From the NCBI GenBank assembly GCA_028386065.3, contig JAKUCV010004766.1:1905-65904 (forward strand): a DNA stretch of 64,000 bases. Direction: 5' to 3'. This DNA comes from Turnera subulata. Lineage: Eukaryota; Streptophyta; Magnoliopsida; Malpighiales; Passifloraceae. Each line of letters begins with the position of its first letter. The stretch's first letter is position 1. A model generated the notes under the pieces. The model had not been told where the DNA came from. It was given only the letters and a program-made list of their open reading frames with translations, and did not search any database. The position numbers and the translations under genes are program-made. Below, piece by piece: positions 1 through 12,400 of this stretch.

Positions 1-297
1 TTCTTCTCCACCTGACTCCGGATCCATACCACCGATGCATGTGCATAAGACTTCCGCTGCTATTCTATTGTTGTATTGCTGTATTGCTGATTTCCTGTGA
101 TATGTATATTACTGATACTATCTGCTGCTGTTGAGAGCACTGTGTTTGGATTGAATAATGGTCCCCGAGTGTGGGTGACAGTTGTATTGATAGATGATAT
201 TGTATGATATTTGCACGTTGTACTGTCTGTTCTATCATTATGAATAGTTTCGGCACGTGTTTACTGTGTTACGGTAAATACGGGTCGGGGCGCTTCA
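1..297 (+). mobile_element. 3' end of a long LTR, related to the 42-52 kb element
   Basis: The last ~65 bases (about 233-297) are the near reverse complement of the first bases of the long LTRs at 42154 and 48160, sharing the words cggcacgtgtttactgtgt and ggtaaatacgggtcggggcg. A cataagacttccgctg motif near 47 also has a counterpart in those LTRs. The family's LTRs end in CA, which places this end at 297. The element would be in + orientation with its body left of the window, or this is a solo LTR. It is a diverged family member, not a recent copy. Confidence 0.6.
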
Positions 298-3200
298 AAT
301 TACACATTTTTATAATTAATTTTATATCAATCAATTTTCTTCAATTTTTTATGAGCAATGATATGCATTTATAAAATTTATGTTGATTTATATTTCTTTT
401 CTTAGCCTTTTCATTTTTTGATGTGCAATTGTTTTATATTTTAAATAATAAAGATAATATAATTTCTTCCTCACAAATTTAAAAAATCTTTATATGCTGA
501 ATTTAAATAAAATTAAATATTATTTTTACTTGAAATCTATTGATATGTTTATTATTGTATAAGGATAAATATTCTGTAGAAAATTTTTAACTCCAATTAG
601 TGACATTCAAGTTTTATCATAAAAATGTCATATGAATGGCCTTTTATCCAATATGATAAATCAGTTCTCCAAAAAATATTACGATAATTCTCTTATACTT
701 GTGTGTATGATTACACCTTTACATAGATAATTTTATATCAATCATTTTTTTTATTTTTTTATGAAAAATGATATGATTTACTAAAATTTGTGTTGATTTA
801 TATTTCTTTTCTTAAGCCTTCTTTGTGTTTAAATTTTATATATTTTAAATAATTAAGACAATATAACATTTTTCTCAAGATTTTAGAAAGTCTTAATATG
901 CTGAGGTTAGATAAAATTAAATATTATTTTTACTTGCCACCTTGATATGATTATTATTAGGGTAAATATTCTATATACAATTTTTAACACTAATTCGGGA
1001 CATTCAACTTTTATCATAAAAATTTCATATAAATGGGATTTTATTCAATATGATAAATGAATTCTCCAAAATAAAAAAATAATTCTCCTTCAATTGGGTA
1101 TAATTATACCTTAAATATTCACATTTTATTCTAAATATTTTATATTAATGAATTTTTATCAATTTATATGAATATATCATCCTACTCTTTATATTAATTC
1201 TCTCTTTATTTTATTTTCTTATAAATGTTATTAATTTCAATACTTAAAGAAGCCAGATATTTTATTTAAATTTATAACATTAGGGTCACCATGTGAATAT
1301 AAATATTGAATTACTTCTTTTATTCGGAATTTTCATGCTTCATATAAATTCTATATTTATCTACAATATGAACACTCATCCCTTTTTATAAAAAGTTTAT
1401 AATTTTTAGTTTTTCATAAAATTATCAAAATAGTTTTTTCAAGTTTTTTATTAATTATTTCCATATGATTCTTTTTCTTTTTTTCTTACTTATAAGTCAT
1501 CTATATGTTAATGTAGAATTTATATTAATCTAAATATTGTTTCACTCCTTCAGCGTTTATATAAATTATATAATTTGTTTACAATCTTAATTTGATAATA
1601 TTTTTTAATCACTCACTTGTAATTATTTTTTAAAATTATTATATAATAAATGATTTTATTGAAATAATTATGGTAATTATCTATCCATTTTCTTTTTTTA
1701 ATTTATATTTTAATCTCTAAGTTTCTATGAAGTTTTTTTTTATAGATGTGTTGCTATGAAGTCAAACAACATCACGGTAGGAGCATGGCAAAATACCCAT
1801 AAAACTGCAATGGCCAGCCAGCATAGCAAGAGAGTAACCCTTGTAAATAACAACAGTAACTGAAATAAAGAACTCCAATCCTACTGAAATTCTCCATGAA
1901 CCGTACAACTTCCCCAAATATGAAAAACATTACAACAGAAGGCACAGCAATAAATCCAGACTCTAAAACCTTGTGCATCACAATTTTATTCCACCCTTCT
2001 CCACTCTGTTTATTGGGAGACCCAATACACTAATAAAACCACCCGGCAGCATCAACTATCACCTAAAGTAAATCAACCTCAATATCAAACAAAACTCCAA
2101 TTTGAAAACACTGAAAATCAGTCCCTAGCCAAATGTTTTTTGAAAAATTGTTGCGATCAGATTGAAAACTACTATGAACACAGAAATAGACTAAATATTT
2201 ATTCCACTCCTTTTCTCTATAATTAAAAAACAACCATTCTGAAAAAGATGTAACACAGGAGGTAAAATCTTTATTACTTGGAACATAAAAATTTGTTATA
2301 ATCATGACAAAAAGGTGGATAGTTTATTTACATGCGTTATATATTCTCCAATTCCCATACATCATCTCACCAATCATCATTACAATAATCAAAAGGAAAG
2401 GGGAGAACTTTGATTGGCTTTCTGTTGGGAAGGAACAAACCCAACAATATAATCAGACAAAATCAAATTAATCTCTCTTCTCCACTTTGTTCTCCTCTCT
2501 AGTGTCATAGGCTCTAGGCGTGATTGTTCCCCAAGACAGAAGCTGCATACACAATTGGTAAACCAAAGAATGAGCAAATTAATAGCACAATAATGGATTC
2601 TTTGTATTGTTAGATGAGGGAGAAAATGAAGGAAATCAGATTTTTTTTCTCCCGAGCAATAAGTGGCTCTTTTCTCTTTTCCCTAAATTCAGTCTATGAC
2701 CCCTAAATTCAACCCAAAATTTTCCAATCCTCAGTTGACATATCGTCCATCAACTTCATAGTGTTTCCTGAGCCAAAGTGATTTAATCTCGTCATTAAAT
2801 ACAAAATCAAACCTTAAAAAACCAATGGGAGGAATAGGTTATAGGAATAACGTACACTTGCGTCATAAAGTTTGATTATTATTGAGGCAACGTAATTAGA
2901 CAACCTTCTTTTTTAAAAAATGAAATATCTTTCTCCTATAAAAAAATAAAAAGAAGGAAAATTAAACCTTACCTGATATTGGGTGCCTCATTTCTCTCTC
3001 TCTCCTAGCTTTGCTCTTATTAGCCTTCCCACTCCTTATTTCTCTTTAATCTCTTTTCCTTTTTTTTTCTTTCTTTCTGTATTTCTCTAGTTTTCTCCTT
3101 TCTCTCTTCTCCCCTTCCCTTCCTTTTCATCGCCATCACCTAACAAATCGCTGCAGCCTTCCGACTTGTCTATTGCCGTTGCTTCTGCAAAAAAAGAAAA

Positions 3201-4090
3201 ATTGAACAAAATCCTCGACCCAAAATGAAGGAAAGAGAGAGAAAACAATAATTATAAAAAGAAATCTCTATTTCAAATCCATAGCCCAAAAATTAGAAAC
3301 AATACTTCTGACAACCCAACATTAAGAATCAAACCAAGAATCAAGATTGAATTGATTTCAGTTGTGAGTCGTGTCTTCTGTTTCCCTTTTCTGCTTTCTT
3401 CGTTTTTGTTGTGTGTGGAACTAACCCGATTTGGGTTGTTGGTGGCAATTTGGATTCAGGTTTTGTGATGTTGGCGGTGGACGGTGGTTGTGGTAAGCGG
3501 TGACAGGGGTCGCTCTAAACAAAACAACAGCTACTCTTTTCCCTCTGTTTTCTTTGGAACAAAAAAGCATTTTTATGAATGCTGAGATCTGGTTCAATGT
3601 TTGTTTTACTTCTTCCAGAAATAATGGTCAGCCCCTATGATTGAAGGTGATTGCAGAAGGGGGATTGAAGGTGATTGCAGAGGGGAAGGCGTCAGATTTG
3701 GTGAGGGAGATGTGAGGTGGTATTGTATTTTTTTATCACCCAATGCTTTATATACTCCCAATCCTGGATAGTTTGTCTTTTCACATCTCGTCTTTTTATA
3801 TTCTGAATTGTATGTTGTATGACTCTTTCAATAATTTTTTCTCTTTGAATTAATTGTTTTTCATTAATTTTGTTTTTATATATAAATACTCTTAATTAGG
3901 ATGACTAATACTCTTAATTAGGATGCCTATTGGATTTCTTCACGTTTCTCTTTATATGTTCATGTATGCAATTGAGAGGAACCATGATATAGCTGACAGC
4001 AAATCAAGTGCATATGCAATCCAAAATAATTCTTTTAATGGCTCGGATAACATTAAGAACATTACTAATCACATTAATAGGTCTAATAAC
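298..4090 (+). repeat. Left arm of giant palindrome
   Basis: It runs from just after the LTR end to the sequence aggtctaataac near 4090. It contains, on the minus strand, the captured RopGEF exon. A partly coding-like, CT/GA-rich stretch at 2990-3700 matches 4650-5290 in the other arm. Confidence 0.8.
2422..2542 (-). pseudogene. RopGEF (PRONE domain) exon fragment, left-arm copy
   Basis: On the minus strand a 121-base exon-like block follows a good acceptor (gtatgcag) and reads through ...GEQSRLEPMTLERRTKWRRE, then LSDYIVGFVPSQQ. This matches the PRONE catalytic domain of plant RopGEFs, where the equivalent segment is typically ...WRLEP...MWRREM...LLSVSDHIVE(L/F)VPS.... A few residues before SDYIV are missing relative to the family. 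The flanking polypyrimidine tract and acceptor remain, so the capture was from genomic DNA, not cDNA. No other convincing PRONE exon is nearby, so it is a fragment that cannot encode an exchange factor. Confidence 0.7.
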
Positions 4091-4203
4091 ATCTATATAA
4101 ATATATTAAATCAGAGACCTAGATTTCTAATGTTGACACATGGTAAGGTTTATGCACCTTACATGTGCCTTGTGGAAAAGAACCTATTAATGTGATTAGT
4201 AAC

Positions 4204-7200
4204 GGTATTAGACCTATTAATATGATTAGTAATGTTCTTAATGTTACCCGAGCTATTAAAAGAATTATTTTGGGTTGCATATGCACTTGATTTGTTGTCA
4301 GCTACATCATGGTTCCTCTAAATTGCATACATGAACATGTAAAGAGAAACGTGAAGAAATCCAATAGGCATCCTAATTAAGAGTATTTATCTATAATAAC
4401 AAAATTAATGAAAAAACAATTAATTCAAAGGGCAAAAATTATTGAAAGAGTCACACACAACATACAATTCAGAATATGAAAATACGAGAAGTGAAAAGAC
4501 AAACTATCCAGGATTGGGAGTATATAAAGCATTGGGTGATAAAAAATACAATACCACCTCACATCTTCCTCACCAAATCTGACGCCTCCCCCCTCTGCAA
4601 TCACCTTCAATCCTCCTTCTGCAACCACCTTCAATCATAGGGGCTGACCCTTATTTCTGGAAGAAGTAAAACAAACATTGAACTAGCTCTCAGCATTCAT
4701 AAAAATGCTTTTTTGTTCCAAAGAAAACAGAGGAGGGAAAAGAGTAGCTGTTGTTTGGTTTAGAGCGACCCCTCACCGCCTACCACAACCACCGTCCACC
4801 GCCAACATCACAAAACCTGAATCCAAATCGCCACCAACAACCCAAATCGGGTTAGTTCCACACACAAAAAAAAATGAAGAAAGCAGAAAAGGGAAACAGA
4901 AGACACGACTCACAACTTAAATCAATTCAATCTTGAATCTTGGTTTGATTCTTAGTGTTGGGTTGTCAGAAGTATTGTTTGTAATTTTGGGCTATGGATT
5001 TGAAATAGAGATTTCTTTCTATAATTATTGTTTTCTCTCTCTTTCCTTGATTTTGGGTCGAGGGTTTTGCTCAATTTTTCTTTTTTGCAGCACCAACGGC
5101 AATAGACAAGTCGGAAGGCTGCAACGATTTGTTAGGTGATGGCGATGAAAAGGAAGGGAAGGGGGAGAAGAGAGAAAGGAGAAAACTAGAGAGAAATACA
5201 GAAAGAAAAAAAAATAAAAGAGAGTAAAGAGAAATAAGGAGTGGGAAGGCTAATAAGAGCAAAGCGAGGAGAGAGAGAGAAATGAGGCATCCTGTATCAG
5301 GTAAGGTTTAATTTTTTTTCTTTTTAATTTTTTTATAGGAGAAAGATATTTTATTTTTTAAAAAAGAAGGTTGTCTAATTACGTTGCCTCAATAATAATC
5401 AAACTTTATGACGCAAGTGTAAGTTTTTGGTATGTGGACATACATGCATATTCCTATAACCTATTCCTCTGATTGGTTTTTTAAGGTTTGATTTTGTATT
5501 TAATGACGAGATTAAATCACTTTGGCTCAGGAAGCACTATGAAGTTGATGGACGATATGCCAAGGATTGGAAAATTTTGAGTTGAATTTAGGGGTCATAG
5601 ACTGAATTTAGGGATAAAAGAAAAGAGCCACTTATTGCTCGGGAGAAAAAAATCTGATTTCCTTCATTTTCTCCCACATCTAACAATACAAAGAATCCAT
5701 TATTATGCTATTAATTTGCTCATTCTTTGGTTTACCAATTGTGTATGCAGCTTCTGTCTTGGGGAACAATCACGCCTAGAGCCTATGACACCAAAGAGGA
5801 GAACAAAGTGGAGAAGAGAGATTAATTTGATTTTGTCTGATTATATTGTTGAGTTTGTTCCTTCCCAACAGAAAGCCAATCAAGTTCTCCCCTTTCTTTT
5901 TGATTATTGTAATGATGATTGGTGAGATGATGTATGGGAATTAGAGAATATATAACGCATGTAAATAAACTATCCACCTTTTTGTCATGATTATGACAAA
6001 TTTTTATGTTCCAAGTAATAAAGATTTTGCCTCCTGTGTTACATCTTTTTCAGGATGGTTGTTTTTTAATTATAGAGAAAAGGAGTGGAATGAATATTTA
6101 GTCTATTTCTGTGTTCATAGTAGTTTTCAATCTGATCGCAACAATTTTTCAAAAAACATTTGGCTAGGGACTGATTTTCAGTGTTTTCAAATTGGAGTTT
6201 TGTTTGATATTGAGGTTGATTTACTTTGGGTGATAGTTGATGCTGCCGGGTTATTTTATTAGTGTATGGGTCTCCCGATAAATAGGGTGGAGAAGGATGG
6301 AATAAAATTGTAGTAAAAATGTTTTATTTTAACACCAAAGTACGATGGAGAATGATTGCAGTATTGCACTGCTAGGAATCCAGCAGTTCATGTTAGGAAG
6401 TTGTATGGTTGGACGGTTGTGGTGTATATGGGGCAACCTAGGGAGGCTTTTGGCTGCCAAAGTTTAGGGGTCTAATGTGGAGTAGAGTTGTTATGAAAAT
6501 TGAGAAAGGGAAAGATTTTATACTTTGCTCTAGGTTCTAGATGCAGTAGGTTTTAGAGTCTGAATTTATTGTTGTGCCTTCTGTTGTAATGTTTCTCATA
6601 TTTGGGGAATTTGTATGGTTCATGGAGAATTTCAGTAGGACTGGAGTTCTTTATTTCAGTTACTGTTTTTAATTACAAGGGTTACTCTCTTGCTATGCTG
6701 GCTGGCCATTGCAGTTTTATGGGTATTTTGCCATGCTCCTACCATGATGTTGTTTAACTTCATAGCAACACATCTTTCAAAAAAATTTCATAGAAACTTA
6801 GAGATTAAAATATAAATTTTGCATGAAAAAAAAAGAAAATGGATAGATAATTACCATAATTATTTTAATAAAATCATTTATTATATAATAAATAAAAAAA
6901 TAATTACAAGTGAGTGATTAAAAAATATTATCAAATTAAGATTGTAAACAAATTATATAATTTATATAAACGCTGAAGGAGTAAAAAAATATTTAGATTA
7001 ATATAAATTCTACATTAACATATAGATGACTTATAAGTAAGAAAAAAAGAAAAAAATCATATGGAAATAATTAATAAAAAACTTGAAAAAACTATTTTGA
7101 TGTTTTATAAAAAACTAAAAATTATAAACTTTTTATAAAAAGGGATGAATGTTCATATTGTAGATAAATATAGAATTTATATGAAGCATGAAAATTCTGA

Positions 7201-8230
7201 ATAAAAGAAGTAATTCAATATTTATATTCACATGGTGATCCTAATGTTATAAATTTAAATCAAATATCTGGCTTCTTTAAGTATTGAAATTAATAACATT
7301 TATAAGAAAATAAAATAAAGAGAGAATTAATATAAAGAGTAGGATGATATATTCATATAAATTGATAAAAATTCATTAATATAAAATATTTAGAATAAAA
7401 TGTGAATATTTAAGGTAAAATTATACCCAATTGAAGGAGAATTATTTTTTTTTTTATTTTGGAGAATTCATTTATCATATTGAATAAAAACCCATTTATA
7501 TAAAATTTTTATGATAAAAGTTGAATGTCCCGAATTAGTGTTAAAAATTATATATAGAATATTTACCCTAATAATAATCATATCAATAGGTGGCAAGTAA
7601 AAATAATATTTAATTTTATCTGACCTCAGCATATTAAGACTTTCTAAAATCTTGAGAAAAATGTTATGTTATCTTAATTATTTAAAATATATAAAATTTA
7701 AACACAAAGAAGGCTTAAGAAAAGAAATATAAATCAACACAAATTTTAGGAAATTATATCATTTTTCATAAAAAATAAAAAAAATTGATTGATATAAAAT
7801 TATTTATGTAAAGGTGTAATCATACACAAGTATAAGAGAAATATCGTAATTTTTTTTGGAGAATTGATTTATCATATTGGATGAAAGGCCATTCATATGA
7901 CATTTTTATGATAAAAGTTGAATGTCACTAATTGGAGTTAAAAAATTTCTACAGAATATTTATCCTTATACAATAATAAACATATCAATAGATTGCAAGT
8001 AAAAATAATATTTAATTTTATTTAAATTCAGCATATAAAGATTTTCTAAAATTTTGAGGAAAATATTATATTATCTTTATTATTTAAAATGTAGAAACTC
8101 TGCACATAAAAACTGAAAAGGCTAAGAAAAGAAATATAAATCAACATAAATTTTATAAAAGCATATCATTGCTCATAAAAAATTGAAGAAAATTGATTGA
8201 TATAAAATTAATTGTAAAAAGGTGTAATTA
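4204..8230 (-). repeat. Right arm of giant palindrome
   Basis: Reverse complement of the left arm. The ~240 bp at about 6307-6545 has no left-arm counterpart, which implies a deletion on the left or an insertion on the right. An additional short copy of the inner arm end (aacctattaatgtgattag) lies in the spacer at 4181-4200. Confidence 0.8.
5751..5871 (+). pseudogene. RopGEF (PRONE domain) exon fragment, right-arm copy
   Basis: This is the inverted twin of the block at 2422-2542, with the same acceptor and the same 121-base length. It reads EQSRLEPMTPKRRTKWRRE and then LSDYIVEFVPSQQ. The two copies differ at a few codons (L-E versus P-K, G versus E), so the arms have diverged slightly since duplication. 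Upstream, a second exon-like block after ttttttgcag (about 5091-5300, ending at cag/gtaaggtt) may be another exon of the captured gene, but it is not recognisable as protein. Confidence 0.7.
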
Positions 8231-8860
8231 TACAAATACACACGAGTTATTAAAAATGCTTTGTAGGTGCAAAAGGCAAAAAAAAGCTTAATAAAAGAAA
8301 TATAAATCAACATAAATTTTAGAAAAGCATATCATTGTTCATAAAAAAATAAAAACAAATTGATTGATATAAAATTATTTATGTAAAGGTGTAATTATAC
8401 ACAAGTGTAAGAGAATTATCATAATTTTTTTTTGGAGAATTGATTAATCATATTGGATAAAAAACCATTCATATGACATTTTTATGATAAAAGTTGAATG
8501 TCACGAATTAGAGTTAAAAATTTTCTATAGAATATTTATCCTTATACAATAATAATCATATCAATAAATGGCAAGTAAAAATAATACTTAATTTTATTTA
8601 AATTCAGCATATAAAGATTTTCTAAATTTTTTAAAAAATATTATATTATCTTTATTATTTAAAATATAGAAACTTTGCACATAAAAAATAAAAAGTCTAA
8701 GAAAAGAAATATAAATCAACATAAAATTTATAAAAGCATATCATTGTTCATAAAAAATTGAAGAAAATTGATTTATATAAAATTAATTATAAAAAGGTGT
8801 AATTTTACACAATTACACACGGATTATTAAAAATAGTTTGTAGATGCAAAAGGCAAAAAA
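8231..8860 (+). repeat. Extra tandem terminal unit beyond the palindrome
   Basis: The stretch 8280-8830 repeats about 7700-8230 in direct orientation, sharing gtgtaattatacacaag, catatgacatttttatgat and ttgaatgtcac. The border sequence ttgtaggtgcaaaaggcaaa at 8260 recurs at 8838. The left arm has no matching third unit in the window. It is probably a slippage or unequal-exchange duplication of the element end. Confidence 0.7.
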
Positions 8861-9469
8861 TAGTCATTAAAAATAAATTTAAATATATATAAAATTTGTA
8901 TAAAGCAAAAATGTGTCAAAGAATGGAAGTAACAAGAACATTTACACTTTAAACCAAACGGCCTCCCGAAAAAAATTAGAATAACAAAATAAACACTCTT
9001 AGAAAATCCATATGTAACACGGACTACCTCAATCACAACTTGCACTCGTGTGAAACACGGGGGTGTTGCACTAGTTTTGTTAAAATGTGAGAGAAATATC
9101 ATGGTTTCACACGGACAGTTACAAACATCATCTATGCGTCGTCCTATCCGAAAACATTTGTTTAAAAAAACAATAACGATTCATCTAAAAAAAAAACAAT
9201 AATGAGTCAGTAGTCACAATCGTTAGCTAGTTAAGCCATCAGAAAGTAAACAAAGTAATTAGGGGGAATTCTCTCGTAGCAAAACCGTGCACTGCCTTCA
9301 ACGGATAGGAATAGGAATAGGATTAGAACTAGGATTAGGATTTAGGATACGAATCCTTCACTTCTCTCTTTTGAGACCCAAAAACCCTAAATAAAATAAA
9401 TAAATTTGAAATTCCTCTTTTAAATTCCACTCACAAGCTCTCCCGTAATAATCAGTCAGTAGAAAGCAA
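8861..9469. other. Intergenic, upstream of CJD1-like gene
   Basis: AT-rich spacer with no supported gene. A short GGATTAGG/GGAATAGG-like minisatellite lies at about 9304-9352. The promoter and 5' leader of the gene starting at 9470 must lie here, but I see no unambiguous TATA box. Confidence 0.5.
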
Positions 9470-12400
9470 ATGGCTTTGGCGTTCTCAAATACCTTCACTT
9501 GCCCTAACGCCCAAATCCCCCGCCGGAATTTCTCCTTCAAACGCCCCATTTTACAGTCACCACCTCCTTCTGTGAGGTAAGATGGATTGCTTTGCCCCTT
9601 TTAAAGTTCCGTTGTTTCAATCGTCAAACGGAGGTAAAAATCCTTTCTTTATAGCTTATTCACCTAATGATTGAGTATGGGAACGGGATTTAATCCCTTT
9701 GGTTTTGCATTTAGAGGGGATATGACTATAGTAAGTAAGCCTCATCCTTTTGCTGCTCTTGTGGTTTTGTGTGGCAGATTTCCCAAAAGAGTGTTATGGA
9801 ATCGGATGGTGGTCTCTGCTTCTGCTTGGGCAGCGGGAGATTCTCGCCCGGACGAAGAGTTAAACCCCTATGAGGTGTGTTTTTCATGATTAAATTACTG
9901 TATCTTGGTCTTGTTTTAGGGGGATTTAACTTGGAAAATGAATGATGTTGCAGTGGTTTTGTAGTGAAATGTTGTTGGGGTTTGTGTATGTTTAGGTCCT
10001 TGGCGTGGACCCCTTTGCTGAATTCAAGACTGTTAAGGTTGCATACATGAAAAAAAGAAAGGAGGCTGAGCGTGAAGGTGATAAAACGACTGCGGCTCTG
10101 GTAGGCTTCAGTTGTCTTTCTCTCATGCTTTTTTTTTTTACAAAAAAAATTAATCTGGGAAACTCTCTTTCACAATGAGTATTGTGTGGCTTATTGGTGC
10201 CTCCATTTGTTACTTGCAGATTGAGAAGGCATATGATAAACTAATCATGGGACAATTAAGAGATCGGAACGATGGTCAGGTGTGACTTTCTGAACGTTCT
10301 TCATTTTGTTTCATATTTTCTTGAGTTGATGAATGAAACATCATGACATCTGTAGTTTCTTATTAGCAGAGTGCATGAACGTAAAATCTTTGTCTCTTTT
10401 ATACTATAAAGATGCCACTGCTTATCTTGTATTTTGTTAAAATTTATTTGGCAAGATCAACCCAATTAAATTTGTCTTAAGAAAGTCAGGGTAAGTCAGG
10501 GTGCTGCATAAGTGTTGTTCATCCCCTCTTCTCTGTTTGTTTTTGCTGAAAAGAAGATACATTTGGAAACTACTTTCTTCTAAACTATTTTCCATGAAAA
10601 TTTTCTTGTAAATTATTTTTGTCTGATTGGGGTGCCTTTCCCAAGAAGAAAAAAGAATCTTATTAATGTTAAATAAACCATTTGGTGGCTGATGAGGTGG
10701 TGGCCAATGGTTGACGCCTGATGGAAGCCGGTGGTTGGAGCTGATGATGGGTGGCTGGCCAATGGCTGGGTTGCTGGCTGGTGACAGTAGGTAATAGTTG
10801 GTGATGGGGGGCTCTTGGTGTCGGCCGATCGATGATGGATGGTGGTCGATGGTCAATGGTAACAAATAGAGTATGCTAGTGTTGCTTGAATAGTCTTTAA
10901 AATTAGGGAAAATAGATTATGCTATTCCTTAAATTTGCCATTGGCCCAGAAAGTATTTTCCATTGACTAATTCTCCAACAATTACGAAACATTGTAAAAC
11001 ATGAAAAATAGTTTATAGATAACGGAGAAGGCGTACATTTCAAATTTTTACTTCCTTTTTATTATTGTCAAATTCATGTAAGTGGCATACATCACATGCC
11101 TCTTATTCAGTTATCATTTTTGGCTTTCAAAATGGTATCACTTAGAAAGTCATATAGAAATAGATATTTGAAGTGGGTAGAATGATGAAAAGAAAAGATG
11201 CTATGTACACCGGTTGTGTGCCATAGAGTTAATAGTATCTATTATCAAAAAAAATTCTTGATCGATGTGCTTTTGAATCTTTGAAGTTTGAGATGTTGTA
11301 GATAGGGGTGTTTTGTGAAGACACCGAAAATATGACTTAACCCTCAATTCTTTTCCTGTATTCATTCTGTTTGTGTATATATTGGTAAAAATTGCAGGTC
11401 CCGGAGGACATAAAGTATGCTGATAAACAGCCAATTGTAATTGTACCATGGGGACTGAGGTTTGTGGTCTCTCAGATATTTCATTTATGTATACTACTTT
11501 GTTTTATTTGGACCTTGATTTATTATTGCACTTATCATCCCTAGATTAAATGTTTAAATGTAGTGGAAAGAATGTTAATTAGTGTGAATTTTTACCCCTT
11601 CTGTCGTGCAAAGATGTGTCTTATAAGTTGGGAGTTTAGGACTACTGTTTGAGATCATGGTTAACATTATGACTGAAGGAGGGAGAATTCATATTGTGTT
11701 AGTTATCAACATATGCCAAGTCCTTGCTTTTAATATTTTTTTCCCTTGTATTTAGGTTACGTTTCTGCCCTCATGTTTCATGCTTTATTTATCAACCAAA
11801 ACTTGCACAATTTTGTTTCCTTCCATTCTAGTATTATCTTGTCTCGTTGTGCAAGTATGTTTTCTTATGTCTCTGTCCTGATAACTTTTCAGGTTTTCCA
11901 AGTCTAGTCCAAAGGACATGAAATTCAACTTTGGAATATCTGCACTATGTGTAAGTTATGAGACATTAGTTGCTTCCTCAAACTTGTGGTTAGGAATCTG
12001 TGGTTGTGTGGATATGTTATAGTGATGAAGTAAATCCATCTTCTGTTCTACCATATAAAAAGTTGTCATTTGTGATGATATGGAGGATAATGGCGATTGC
12101 CATAAAAGGCTGATATCTCTGAAGATGTCATGCCTTATGAACTGCGATATTTAACCTTCCAAAGGGCAGGGGTTTGGTATTAAATTGTGGGGTCTGACCA
12201 GTTTCCTGTCTATTTGTTCTTTCTGGGGATGTTATTTCCATACTATTGGGTTTTTATTATGAACTGCAAAGGAGAGTATCAGATTGATGGCACATTCTTT
12301 GGGTGTGATCAATTTTGTCAAGTTTAGTTTTCATGTTGATGTGACTTAGCAGGGAGGTTAAGCCCTTTTTTTGAAAACTTCTCCACGAGTCATTTTCCCA

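Larger units (their letters stand above)
298..8230. repeat. Giant imperfect palindrome (foldback element)
   Basis: Left arm (about 298-4090) and right arm (about 4204-8230) are reverse complements for almost their whole length, with scattered substitutions and small indels; the spacer is about 113 bp. One indel of roughly 240 bp (about 6307-6545, absent from the left arm) explains the longer right arm. The outer ~800 bp of each arm is two diverged ~400-bp units (298-712 and 712-1105; mirrored at 7430-8230). Inner parts carry gene-derived exons. No transposase gene is visible. Long arms built of sub-repeats resemble foldback or long-TIR Mutator-like elements, but I could not find a clear target duplication, so the class is inferred. 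A segmental inverted duplication is the alternative. Confidence 0.85.

Noticed and set aside
5987..6262. 91-aa frame in the right arm and its 80-aa twin at 2063-2305
   Set aside because: Conserved only because the arms are duplicates; no recognisable domain and AT-rich composition.
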